Shown piece after piece: positions 16,860 to 25,513 of a stretch of DNA of 34,150 bases. The stretch spans positions 1 through 34,150 of the forward strand of contig CANGGK010000010.1 of the NCBI GenBank assembly GCA_947453475.1. Reading direction: 5' to 3'. Origin of the DNA: Microbacteriaceae bacterium. Its GTDB lineage: Bacteria; Actinomycetota; Actinomycetes; Actinomycetales; Microbacteriaceae. Below the pieces are notes generated by a model. It searched no databases. It was not told the origin of the DNA and was given only the letters and a program-made list of their open reading frames with translations. Numbering within the stretch: the stretch's first letter is position 1; every line of letters starts with the position of its first letter. Both the position numbers and the translations under genes were made by a program.

Positions 16860-19800
16860 TTACAACTGAGCGGCACGAAATACTCTTCTAGCCAAGTTCT
16901 CAGAGAGGTTTACGCCGTTTGCGTTCTCGCGAGTTGATTTCATGACTTGGCGATACCAGATGTTTAAGGGGCGCCAATGCTCTTCGAGTCCGAGCTCTCT
17001 CAAGAGGGCCGAGTCAAATTTGTCTGTGATTTCGCGAAGTGCACTCCACCGGATGTTTGATTGGTACCAGCCGGCATTCTGAGACGCAAACGTCGCTGTG
17101 TAGCCAGCTTGGATAACCTCGGTAGCAAGTCGCGTTAGGTTTTCAGAACCTGAGACAGTCAGTGCAAACAATCGTGGTTTCAACGATTCAGATGTTTTTG
17201 TGTGAAAATCATCACCTGACGCCGACCACCAGAGATATCCAATTTTGCCTGCAAGTACTCCTAATGCCGTCAACTCGCTCTCGTCAGGCAGCAGTTGAAT
17301 CGAGGGAACCCCTGGATCGAGTTCGGCGGTCAATTCTCGCTCAGCCGAGAGTACGGAAGGAATTTCCGGCAGAGCTGGAAACCAATAGCTTCCAGTCTTT
17401 CGCAGATAAATACTCCGAGTAGACAGTCCTTTACCAGGCGGCTGTTTGGCTTTTGAAATAGTCTCCACAAGTTGATTGGCGATTCCCGACCTAAAGGGGG
17501 CGCTGTCGCCGACTCGATTAAGAGGGAAGTACTCAATGTTTTTAAACATGGTTCCTCTTGAGGCCTTAGTGAAAATTTGCTGCGAAGTTGAAAAAACTCC
17601 TTTGCCAGGCGCCAGAATTAGAATTGTGTTACGAACCTGGACTCCGGTGAATAGGGAGTCCGGACGTTTGCCGAAGGTGCTCCACCATTCAGCGCCATCT
17701 CGGCAGCTTATTCGTTCTCGCAGTCTGTCAAAGCCGCTAGAGAATGCCAGGTTTAGCATCACGATAAAGGCATGGCGACCTGAGTCGGCGAGAAGTGAAA
17801 GCGACCGTTCGTAGCAGACGGCGAACAGGTCTGGCGCATTAGTGGTGAAATAGCCGCGGAAATCACTCGTATCAGTGTCACGACGTTGAACGTATGGGGG
17901 ATTTCCAATAACAACATCAAATCCGCCGCGAGCTGCTATTTGAGGGAACTCAGCAAACCAGTGGAATGGACGTTTTTTTGAAATCCAATCCGTAACATCT
18001 GCCTCGGGGATGAACAGCATTCTTGCAAGGGCCAAGTCGCATGCGGCAGTGATCTCTTTGTTAAGGCGCACGAGCGTGGCTTTGTCAGATGTGTTTGTGC
18101 CATTCCCCTGAACTGAGCTTTCAACGAAATTGAGGTAGGCCTGGGCATAACTCTCGATTTGGGGCTCAATCGCAGCTAACTCAAGTCGAGAGGTTAGGTC
18201 GCCTTCGGAAATGCGTTCGATGTCATCCAGATCTTTAATGCCGACGACAAGATTGCCTGGTTTGAAATTGAAATCTAAGTCTGGTAGCGGCTCAATTTCC
18301 GCGGATGAATCTAAACAGGCGGCCAAGGCAAGAAAGACGCGAAGTTTTGCCGTTTCAATCGCGTCAGGCATGAGGTCTGTGCCGTACAGATTACTTAGTG
18401 CAGCCTTTTTACGAATGAAGTAGCGTCGACTTGGATGAATATTCAGTTCTTCAATCAACGACCTTGCAAACTCATTTGTTCCGGTGAACATCTCTGCCGC
18501 ATCGAGCAAAGCGCTGTAAATGTCCTCAAGAACTTCAAGCGCTGCGAATAAAAATGCTCCTGAACCGCAGGTGGGATCGATAACACTGATTCTAGAAATG
18601 CCATTCCACAGTATCTCGATGTCATTGCCGTCATCGAGAGAATGTAAGGCGTCTAGAAGCAGCAGCTGGCTATCTAGGTTAAGAGTGACCAAATTATTGA
18701 CTTCGCTAATCTGGCCGCCGGCAATCTTTTGTCGCAAAGCTTCTACTCGTTCGCGTCGATGAAACATTTCAACAAATGATTCGCCTGGTAGGCACACGGC
18801 GCTATCGGGGGCAGCCGAATCTAAGTCACCCCACTCAATGGGGTCACCTTGCCAAAGAAGTTCGAGTCGTCCTTCAACTCTGATCCAATCCTCTGCTTGC
18901 GAGTCCCATCCATGTGTCAGAGAGTCCTGAATGTATCTGTCGCCGCTCAGGGGAATCAGCGACAACGGGGTAAGCCCCTCGGCGATGAGGAGATCTAGAA
19001 TGCGCGGAACAAGTGTTTGGCCGACCATGTAGCCGGAAACGTCTTGCTTCGTGTAGTAGGCGCCGTTTTCCTTTTTTCCACCGACAGTAAAATTGATGTA
19101 CTGCTCGAAGATGTAGCCGAGCACTTCAGGATTGATTTCATCCGATTTACCAGTCGGGCGAGTATCCAGATGCCATGTAAATGACTCGAAAAATTCAAAA
19201 ATGTCGCTGAAAACCTGATCTGGAATTTGAATGTCATTGGAGGACTCAAGAGTTGTTTCTCCAAATATTCCGCCGTTAACATAGGGAACTTTTCCTAAAA
19301 TTCTTGCAACAGCAGGCGATCTATAGCTTTGCTTTGCATCGTTTAGGCCATCAAAGAAGAGGGTAAGCAACAAATCTTTGTAAAAATTGTAAAATCTGTC
19401 CCCGGAGTTCAGAGCCTGTAACTTGGCCAAGCAAGTCTGCAAATAGAACGCGTCGCCGTTTAGAAACTCTTTTTTCTGCAAAAAGAAGATGAACATCAAG
19501 CGATTCAACAAAAGTGTGGCGTAAGAGCCGCAATCCTCTGCGTTCAGCCCGGAAATAGAACCGGCGAGTAACGAGTGATTTTTTCGAAATCGATCATAGA
19601 ACTTTTTAGTTACGTTAGAAGTATCGAAAGCGCCACGCAATTTTTCACGTAAATTCGTAACCGAGACTCCTTGCATAATTTCCGACGCACTATAACGAAG
19701 GCCAGCAAGACGTTGGGCCAAAAACACTGGCAAATGATTGCTCTGGACTACGATTTTTTCGTGAGTTAGAGTGCCGCCGGCAGTTTTTTTGGGCCACAAC

Positions 19801-20102
19801 CAAGTCTCAGAGTTTTTGGTCCGGATGACCAATAGGTGTTCTACATACCTTAATCCGACTTCGCGAGAAAGGTCATTTTGGAGTTGTGGAGAAACGTTGT
19901 CAACGGCTGTGAAGTCAAAATCGAAAACAGCAATCGCAGCGAGCATACTTGCGGTTTTGTTGCCCTTCACCTCGACACCATTGAGTTGAAAAGACACCTG
20001 CTCATCAGCTTTGACATCCCATCCGAGAACATCGCGAAAGACAGACTTCAAGCCGCCTGCCGAGAATGAATTGAGGACTTGTTGGTAAATGGGAGTTGTC
20101 AT
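16860..20102 (-). CDS. Eco57I/PglX-like N6-adenine DNA methyltransferase
   Basis: 1080 residues. SAM-binding motif I is VIDPTCGSGAFLF (~507-519) and the catalytic motif IV is GNPPYVQRR (NPPY ~734-737), diagnostic of N6-adenine methylases of the Eco57I/type IIG/PglX group. GAYYTKQDVSGYMV (~347-360) is the usual lead-in block. The ~340-residue N-terminus has a short LLVIRTKNSETWLW strand pair but I cannot see a convincing PD-(D/E)XK site, so I do not call it a self-contained restriction enzyme. The C-terminal ~300 residues should hold the target-recognition domain. The ATG overlaps the stop of the PLD-SNF2 gene by one base (TAATG). Length and order match DrmMI or PglX of DISARM/BREX-type systems, where it marks self DNA. 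Confidence 0.92.
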   Translation of the reverse strand: MTTPIYQQVLNSFSAGGLKSVFRDVLGWDVKADEQVSFQLNGVEVKGNKTASMLAAIAVFDFDFTAVDNVSPQLQNDLSREVGLRYVEHLLVIRTKNSETWLWPKKTAGGTLTHEKIVVQSNHLPVFLAQRLAGLRYSASEIMQGVSVTNLREKLRGAFDTSNVTKKFYDRFRKNHSLLAGSISGLNAEDCGSYATLLLNRLMFIFFLQKKEFLNGDAFYLQTCLAKLQALNSGDRFYNFYKDLLLTLFFDGLNDAKQSYRSPAVARILGKVPYVNGGIFGETTLESSNDIQIPDQVFSDIFEFFESFTWHLDTRPTGKSDEINPEVLGYIFEQYINFTVGGKKENGAYYTKQDVSGYMVGQTLVPRILDLLIAEGLTPLSLIPLSGDRYIQDSLTHGWDSQAEDWIRVEGRLELLWQGDPIEWGDLDSAAPDSAVCLPGESFVEMFHRRERVEALRQKIAGGQISEVNNLVTLNLDSQLLLLDALHSLDDGNDIEILWNGISRISVIDPTCGSGAFLFAALEVLEDIYSALLDAAEMFTGTNEFARSLIEELNIHPSRRYFIRKKAALSNLYGTDLMPDAIETAKLRVFLALAACLDSSAEIEPLPDLDFNFKPGNLVVGIKDLDDIERISEGDLTSRLELAAIEPQIESYAQAYLNFVESSVQGNGTNTSDKATLVRLNKEITAACDLALARMLFIPEADVTDWISKKRPFHWFAEFPQIAARGGFDVVIGNPPYVQRRDTDTSDFRGYFTTNAPDLFAVCYERSLSLLADSGRHAFIVMLNLAFSSGFDRLRERISCRDGAEWWSTFGKRPDSLFTGVQVRNTILILAPGKGVFSTSQQIFTKASRGTMFKNIEYFPLNRVGDSAPFRSGIANQLVETISKAKQPPGKGLSTRSIYLRKTGSYWFPALPEIPSVLSAERELTAELDPGVPSIQLLPDESELTALGVLAGKIGYLWWSASGDDFHTKTSESLKPRLFALTVSGSENLTRLATEVIQAGYTATFASQNAGWYQSNIRWSALREITDKFDSALLRELGLEEHWRPLNIWYRQVMKSTRENANGVNLSENLARRVFRAAQL

Positions 20103-23100
20103 TACATCGTCTCTCTAACGAATCCGAAGCTGAGCACTATTTCAAGATCTGTGGAATGGGACCCGAGCTGGTCCAGGAGTTCACCATTACGGTGAAGTTC
20201 TACGATAGCCCGGACCGTTTCTAGGGCACCATTCTTATGACGCGCGCGATAAATTTCTCTAGATTTATCCTCTGCAGTTTTGAAAATTGGGTAAGCCAGA
20301 AGAGACGTGGCAATAGTTTCAACATCGCTAGATAGATCATCTGGTGTTTCGCCAGAGCCAGCGAATTCTGTCAGCAGGCTATAAACATTCCTGCGTATGC
20401 CATGGTTTAGAAGAACCTTGGTTTGGTTGGCTTGTGGCGCGATGGCCTCTTTCACCATGAGTTCCACATTCTCCAAATGCCCTGGGATTTCCGGCGCTGA
20501 TGCCTCTCCGGGTTCACTCGCTGTTAGTTTTAGGGCTTCAAGCTGTGTGATGGTCCTCGTTGAACCAGCGCTATCGATACTGGCAAGTAGGTCAACCGGG
20601 GCGTTGTCATTTTGAGTCACTTTTGAGTGAACCAGTGAGACAGTTTTGCCTTGCATGTCGTACTTGGTTGTTGAGACACCAACTGGTAGAGCCGCGGCTG
20701 CATTTCTCTCCGCTTGAGTTGCGCCGTCCCAAATACCAAGGGCGTAGGAGCCGTAATCCACTTCTCCTTCATATGCTGCAAGTTCGTGTTTGCCATCAAA
20801 CATTCCTTCGAGGTCAAACTCGTCATCGCCAAAGTCTTGCGCGAGAATGTCCTCTCCACCGCCGAAAATGTCTTGGTTGGTTTGCAGGCGCTTGGCAAGG
20901 CGCTTAATAAGCGTTATGCGGTCATCCACGCTTTCATGAGGCATAAAAGATAGAGCATGAATGGTGTCAGATTTTTGACCTATTCGGTCAACGCGACCAG
21001 CTCTCTGGATCACTTTAATAATCGTCCACGGTAAATCCCAGTTCAAAACCAGTGCGCTGTCTTGAAGGTTCTGTCCTTCGGAAAGAACGTCCGTGGCCAG
21101 AAGGACCTGAAGTTCGGTCGAATCCTTCGGGAGCCCACCAAGACTCTTATTGGATTCAGGCGAGAAGCGTCTAGCGAGAATCGTTGGGTTGTCGGAGTCG
21201 CCTGACACAGACCCAATTTGGACATTAGGGCAAAGCGGTGCCAGATACTTGGCGATGTAATCGATCGTGTCTTTGTATTCGCTGAAAACTAGAAGTTTCT
21301 CAGTGGCGCCAAGGTTATTTATTCTTTCAGCCAAGGCGATCAGCTTGCTGTCGTGGGCAGGATCCCAGTCGCCAAACTCATCGACTATAGCCTGGAGTAC
21401 TGCATTGTCCTCGGCAACTGCTTTCGAGAATTCGTGAGATTTAAAAAGTTCGTGGCGCGCCCAACGCAGGCCCCGGGGTGTGGAACTCAGCAACTTCGCA
21501 TATGACTTAGCTGCGATTTCATTCCAAGCACCAGCAGTCAGACCCTTGACCCATGACGCGGCAAGGTTGTCTGATGAAGTTTCCCCGTCAATGACGATGT
21601 CCCCATCAATGCCCTTATCGCTGTCAGAAAGAGCGTAGGCGCGATCATCCAGCGTGCCAATAGGGACAGCCAAGCCGTTGTCTAATGCATATTTGAGAAC
21701 GTGCGCACGATGAAGCATCTTTTCAACCGTTATGAAAAAGGCCATTGGAGAAGACGCCAACCGTTTCAAGACAGTTGTCTTAATAAATCCGTTGGTGGAG
21801 TTAGCTCGCAGCATGTCTTCAAGAAGTGATTTTTCGCTGTCAGTTTCAGGCTTAATCTCAGGTAGGAGATAGCGACCTGGTTGGTAGCGGGCATAGTTCA
21901 TGTGATCAAGTGCTTCGAAATTCTCTAGCGAGGCCAATCGATCGCCTGGGTCGTTGGGGCCTCCCTGATATTTGAGGGGCATTGAAATTCGTTTAGGAAA
22001 ACTAAATTTCGTTCCGTCGTTGAAGCGGAAGAATATGCGGCCGGTTTCGGCGTCTACCTCACCATAGGTTTCCTCAAGATAGCGGCGCGTGCGTCGCACA
22101 AGGTATTGGCCTAGAAGTCGCTGCCAGTCTTTGGGAAAGGCTGACTGTTCGAAAGCTTCGAGCGTCGAAAGGCGCCCATTTGTTTTTTGAGCCAACTGGA
22201 ACTCACCGTCCTGCCCAAGGCTGGCGATGTGCTCCTCCGGGCGGATGCCCAAATCCTGATCAGTTGGAAGTTTCAGTTTCAGTTGACCGCTGATATCGAA
22301 GTGGTCTGCGTTGAACATCGTTGCAGTCATTAAAACAACGTCAGAATTCCATGTTTCGATGTAGTCGTGGATTACTTGCCAGTCATTCCGAGACGTGTGG
22401 CGGATATTGTGGGATTCATCCACGAGAACGAGCTTGTGAGGAACCAGGTCCGGCAGGTCCTTTTTCACCATGCTAAGGCTCATTACCTTGCCATGAATCT
22501 CATAAGTATCCAGGTGTTTTTGCCACATCGTTACCAGGTTCTTTGGGCAAATAATCAGAACTCTCTCACCATAGGTAGCAGCGATAGCAGTTCCTGTGAG
22601 GGTCTTACCCAATCCGACGACGTCACCAATTACAGCTAGGCCGCGTTGCTTGAGCATTCTGGTTGCTACACGAACCGCCGACTCCTGCCAAGGAGTTAAG
22701 TCCGCCGCGACAATCGCCGGGATATCTAGATTTCTTCCTGCCCGGGCATCCCTCGATAGTTCGTAGGCCATCTTGAGGTGTACTAAGCGGGGGCTAGGTT
22801 GATCGATTGTCGCCCAAGAGTTCTCGAGAACCTCGATAAGCAAATTAGTAATGTCAACGCTGAAATTGTCCGACCACTTATCAGTGAACCACTTGTATAG
22901 CTTTTGGCCTTGCTGAACGTCAGATTCTTCGAGATTCAGCTCACCCTGGTGATGCATGCCGGCAGCAGTAAAATTCGAGGACCCAACAATCGCTCTGAAA
23001 TTCTGGACAGGACCAGCGAGATGGCAAACATATAGTTTTGCGTGAAGGGGGTTGCGGGCCGCGAACTTTACCTTTAGAAATCCTGAACGAAGATCGTCGA

Positions 23101-23479
23101 GTAGGTCTCGAATGCCATTTCTATCGTGTTCTGTGGGTGCACCCCAAGTTAGCTGTTGCGCGAATTCTCGAACAGCTGCCTTTGCTTGCATGACCGCTTT
23201 GGTTAGCCCCATATCATTCGAGTCATCAGCGCCTAAAATCGACAAATACGATTTCGTTTGCTCACTGCCAGATAAAGCCATGCCAACAAGTAGTCGAACG
23301 CGCTCGGGAGAATCATCGATGTCTGCGTGGCTCTGCATCGCATGCAGTTCCTCGCGGAGCCCCTGCCATCCACGCAAGTTGAAGTAGCCAACGCACGCAT
23401 CGAGCTGTCGGCTGCTCGGGAGGTGTTCGCGAAGGACACCAAGTAGCTGTACGTCTTCGTTGTCGATAATTCTTGACAT
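20102..23479 (-). CDS. PLD-nuclease/SNF2-family helicase fusion
   Basis: 1125 residues, first gene of the defence operon, with ATG 23479 preceded by GGGGGA. The N-terminal ~230 residues form a phospholipase-D-type nuclease domain: PLHAKLYVC (H-x-K at 146-148), then IVGSSNFTAAGM and GELNLE. An SNF2/HepA-type helicase follows: GDVVGLGKT (Walker A, ~285-293), VLVDESHNIRH (DESH, ~354-357), LMTATMFN (motif III), and near residue 830 the motif VI stretch IQRAGRVDRIGQ. A ~200-residue C-terminal helical extension has no recognised fold. Only one HxK half-site is seen, so the nuclease would have to dimerise. SNF2 (DrmD) and PLD (DrmC) are separate proteins in DISARM, and here both functions lie in one chain. 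It would be a DNA-translocating nuclease. Confidence 0.9.
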   Translation of the reverse strand: MSRIIDNEDVQLLGVLREHLPSSRQLDACVGYFNLRGWQGLREELHAMQSHADIDDSPERVRLLVGMALSGSEQTKSYLSILGADDSNDMGLTKAVMQAKAAVREFAQQLTWGAPTEHDRNGIRDLLDDLRSGFLKVKFAARNPLHAKLYVCHLAGPVQNFRAIVGSSNFTAAGMHHQGELNLEESDVQQGQKLYKWFTDKWSDNFSVDITNLLIEVLENSWATIDQPSPRLVHLKMAYELSRDARAGRNLDIPAIVAADLTPWQESAVRVATRMLKQRGLAVIGDVVGLGKTLTGTAIAATYGERVLIICPKNLVTMWQKHLDTYEIHGKVMSLSMVKKDLPDLVPHKLVLVDESHNIRHTSRNDWQVIHDYIETWNSDVVLMTATMFNADHFDISGQLKLKLPTDQDLGIRPEEHIASLGQDGEFQLAQKTNGRLSTLEAFEQSAFPKDWQRLLGQYLVRRTRRYLEETYGEVDAETGRIFFRFNDGTKFSFPKRISMPLKYQGGPNDPGDRLASLENFEALDHMNYARYQPGRYLLPEIKPETDSEKSLLEDMLRANSTNGFIKTTVLKRLASSPMAFFITVEKMLHRAHVLKYALDNGLAVPIGTLDDRAYALSDSDKGIDGDIVIDGETSSDNLAASWVKGLTAGAWNEIAAKSYAKLLSSTPRGLRWARHELFKSHEFSKAVAEDNAVLQAIVDEFGDWDPAHDSKLIALAERINNLGATEKLLVFSEYKDTIDYIAKYLAPLCPNVQIGSVSGDSDNPTILARRFSPESNKSLGGLPKDSTELQVLLATDVLSEGQNLQDSALVLNWDLPWTIIKVIQRAGRVDRIGQKSDTIHALSFMPHESVDDRITLIKRLAKRLQTNQDIFGGGEDILAQDFGDDEFDLEGMFDGKHELAAYEGEVDYGSYALGIWDGATQAERNAAAALPVGVSTTKYDMQGKTVSLVHSKVTQNDNAPVDLLASIDSAGSTRTITQLEALKLTASEPGEASAPEIPGHLENVELMVKEAIAPQANQTKVLLNHGIRRNVYSLLTEFAGSGETPDDLSSDVETIATSLLAYPIFKTAEDKSREIYRARHKNGALETVRAIVELHRNGELLDQLGSHSTDLEIVLSFGFVRETM

Positions 23480-23746
23480 TCGTTCCCCCGGTTATTTTCT
23501 TATGTCAGCGTATCAATAGGATGAGACATCGGCGGGCCTAACCACTCTGACGCACATATGAGCGTTACTTCCCGTCTGGATAAGTGAGATCGCTTCAGTG
23601 ATGGCCGCTTTAGATTTGCCGTTCGTCCGAAAAGCGGTGAACTAAAGTTTCATAGGTTTAGAAGCCTTCAAGTCGACTTCAGGTCCCCCAGTTCGACGGT
23701 TCCGTATTCTTGTCAGTTAGAGGTGCTCGGGTAAAAACTACAGAAA
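23480..23746. promoter_or_regulatory. Divergent intergenic region with inverted repeats
   Basis: This 267-bp gap separates the defence operon (leftward) from the DUF3293 gene (rightward) and must hold both promoters. It contains a 10-bp perfect palindrome AAGTCGACTT (23670-23679) and an inverted pair CCGCTTT/AAAGCGG (23605-23611 and 23631-23637). On the minus strand TACGCT, about 30 bp before the operon start codon, could be a -10 element. No RNA gene was recognised. Confidence 0.4.
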
Positions 23747-24241
23747 GTGACTAACTTGAACCAAGAACTAGCAGATGCCTACGCGCGCTCAAAAGTTTCC
23801 ATTTGGTCTGGCGATTGCAGGCTCGTAGCACGACCCGCACATCAACTCGAGGTTGCTGACTCAAAGTTTTTCTTGTCCAAGTTTGGCGCACGAACCTTAT
23901 TTGTAATCACGGCTTGGAATCCCGAAAGCCTCGAGGTGTCGGTCGAGGCTAATGCGAAGGCGAACAAAGAGCTTTTGATTGAACTGGAGAATCTCGACTG
24001 CGAGGTTCTTGAAGCCCTGGGGTCGAGTCTCGATGACAGTTGGTTCGAGGACTCCTTCGCCCTTGTCGTTGGAGATCAGGAGATTATGCATGAGGTTGAA
24101 AAGCGAATCCGAGATTTAGCACTCAAGTATCGCCAGAACGCGTATTTCAAGATAACCCCTGAAACAATAGAAATTGTAGGGGCTCTTTTTGAAGGGCTAC
24201 ACCTATCACTCCCATTAGCTCTGGAGGTTATGCAACCTTAG
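23747..24241 (+). CDS. DUF3293-family protein
   Basis: A 164-residue protein matching the DUF3293 pattern: an N-terminal LADAYARSKVSIW helix/strand, LFVITAWNPESLEVSVEANAKANKEL (the family's FxTAxNP...N...N..L block), DDSWFEDSFALVVGD, and YRQNAYFKIT near the C-terminus. The function of DUF3293 is unknown to me. The GTG start at 23747 fits the usual family N-terminus but has only a weak upstream site (CAGAAA), so expression may be low or the RNA nearly leaderless. It is divergent from the defence operon and 51 bp from the zinc-ribbon gene, which could be co-transcribed. No signal peptide or membrane segment. Confidence 0.78.
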   Translation: MTNLNQELADAYARSKVSIWSGDCRLVARPAHQLEVADSKFFLSKFGARTLFVITAWNPESLEVSVEANAKANKELLIELENLDCEVLEALGSSLDDSWFEDSFALVVGDQEIMHEVEKRIRDLALKYRQNAYFKITPETIEIVGALFEGLHLSLPLALEVMQP

Positions 24242-24292
24242 ACGCATGCGGTGCCTGGCGTTTATACTTTTGACAACTAGCTAGGGGGAGCT

Positions 24293-25420
24293 ATGGAATC
24301 TTGTCCAAATTGCGGACGACTTTATTCAGGTGAGTATTGCGCCAACTGTAATGTTGGTTCGCCTGAATATAAGCAGGATTTCCCAAACGTATCGTGGGCT
24401 GAAGTCCGCGATCACCTCGTAAAACGTCTACTGATTGACCAAGAATCCATCGTGCACGGTGAAGACGAATATCGCTGGTGGCCAGCATTTCTGTGCCAGC
24501 GAGTATTCAAAGAAGCGGAAGGCCGCTTTATCGAGGCGAGTCCTGACAACTGGATGGAAATCGTCGCGGAGACTGAAATCGGTCGGATGGACGATGAGTT
24601 GGGATCTGCCCTTGCAGATGCGATCAATAGTGAGTTTGTGCACGGTGCAGCGATTTACAACGAGGGGCTTCTCAAACTTCGAACCTCATTTGCCTTCAAC
24701 CCTTTGAACAGAAGTCTTCTAAAGGTTTTTCACGAGTTTGTGCTCGCTCAAGCGACTATTGCTCATGAAATCGCCATCAAGTGGAAAGACATTGAGGGAA
24801 TCGAGTTCGCTTACTCCCAACATCCAGAGAGTGGAGCTCGAGATACCTGGGATGACCTACTGGGCGTGTTTTGGGGTGACGAATACAGCGGGGGCGAAAT
24901 CCTGCCCGATTTTCAAACCGCTCTTGATAAGGCTCGAACGCTTATTCCTCAAATTATGGAAAAAGAAGGTTGGAATCCTGGTTTTTCCAACGAAGATGTT
25001 GCCTTTTTCACGCTCGGCAATGCGTCAGTTGGTATGGGCTTAAGGCCGGCGGATCCTGAGAACCTGAAGTACGGCCCTGGAATATACATCTATGCCAATG
25101 ATCTCAACTATCAGCATTCGCTGGAAGTCGAACAGTCAAATTTCATGAATTTCATGGCCTCTGAACTTGAAAGCGCCTCCCAACTTGGCTCATTCGTTAG
25201 TAAAAATTACATCGGAGAATCCGCGGCCAGGGTTACTTCATTTATCCCCTATGGCCCTTTGGCTGAGAACCGATTCAATCCCCTAGATATAGCGATTCTT
25301 ATAACCAATCTTGCGACCCACGTTTCAAATTCTTGCATGGGTGCGTTTTGGCTAGTCAATGAGGCTACGAAAGCGAAAAGCTCGAATTTTGGAGATGACG
25401 ACAGGAATCAGGCACTCTAA
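24293..25420 (+). CDS. Zinc-ribbon protein of unknown function
   Basis: 375 residues, with GGGGGAG just before ATG 24293. The N-terminus is a short zinc ribbon, CPNCGRLYSGEYCANC (Cys 4, 7, 16, 19), followed by a mostly helical acidic body. Blocks such as YRWWPAFLCQRVFKEA, FHEFVLAQATIAHEIAIKW and GLRPADPENLKYGPGIYIY do not match a family I know. There is no membrane segment. A terminal CPxC ribbon on an otherwise unknown protein often serves nucleic-acid or partner binding, but nothing here fixes the role. It is convergent with the 699-aa gene, 93 bp apart. The tracked 77-aa ORF at 25421 is not supported. Confidence 0.7.
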   Translation: MESCPNCGRLYSGEYCANCNVGSPEYKQDFPNVSWAEVRDHLVKRLLIDQESIVHGEDEYRWWPAFLCQRVFKEAEGRFIEASPDNWMEIVAETEIGRMDDELGSALADAINSEFVHGAAIYNEGLLKLRTSFAFNPLNRSLLKVFHEFVLAQATIAHEIAIKWKDIEGIEFAYSQHPESGARDTWDDLLGVFWGDEYSGGEILPDFQTALDKARTLIPQIMEKEGWNPGFSNEDVAFFTLGNASVGMGLRPADPENLKYGPGIYIYANDLNYQHSLEVEQSNFMNFMASELESASQLGSFVSKNYIGESAARVTSFIPYGPLAENRFNPLDIAILITNLATHVSNSCMGAFWLVNEATKAKSSNFGDDDRNQAL

Positions 25421-25513
25421 TTGAGACCTACCGCCTCTGAGGAAGCGATATCACAGATGCGATTACTGGATGTAGGCTATCTCGCTTTATCTTGTGATTT
25501 TCGGACGAAGGAC

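Noticed and set aside
7118-23479. Calling the operon BREX
   Set aside because: No PglZ, BrxC/PglY, BrxA/B or Lon-like BrxL is present. Only the PglX-type methylase is shared.
23630-23710. tRNA-like segment (GTTCGAC near the right end)
   Set aside because: No acceptor-stem pairing or D/anticodon arms could be folded around it.
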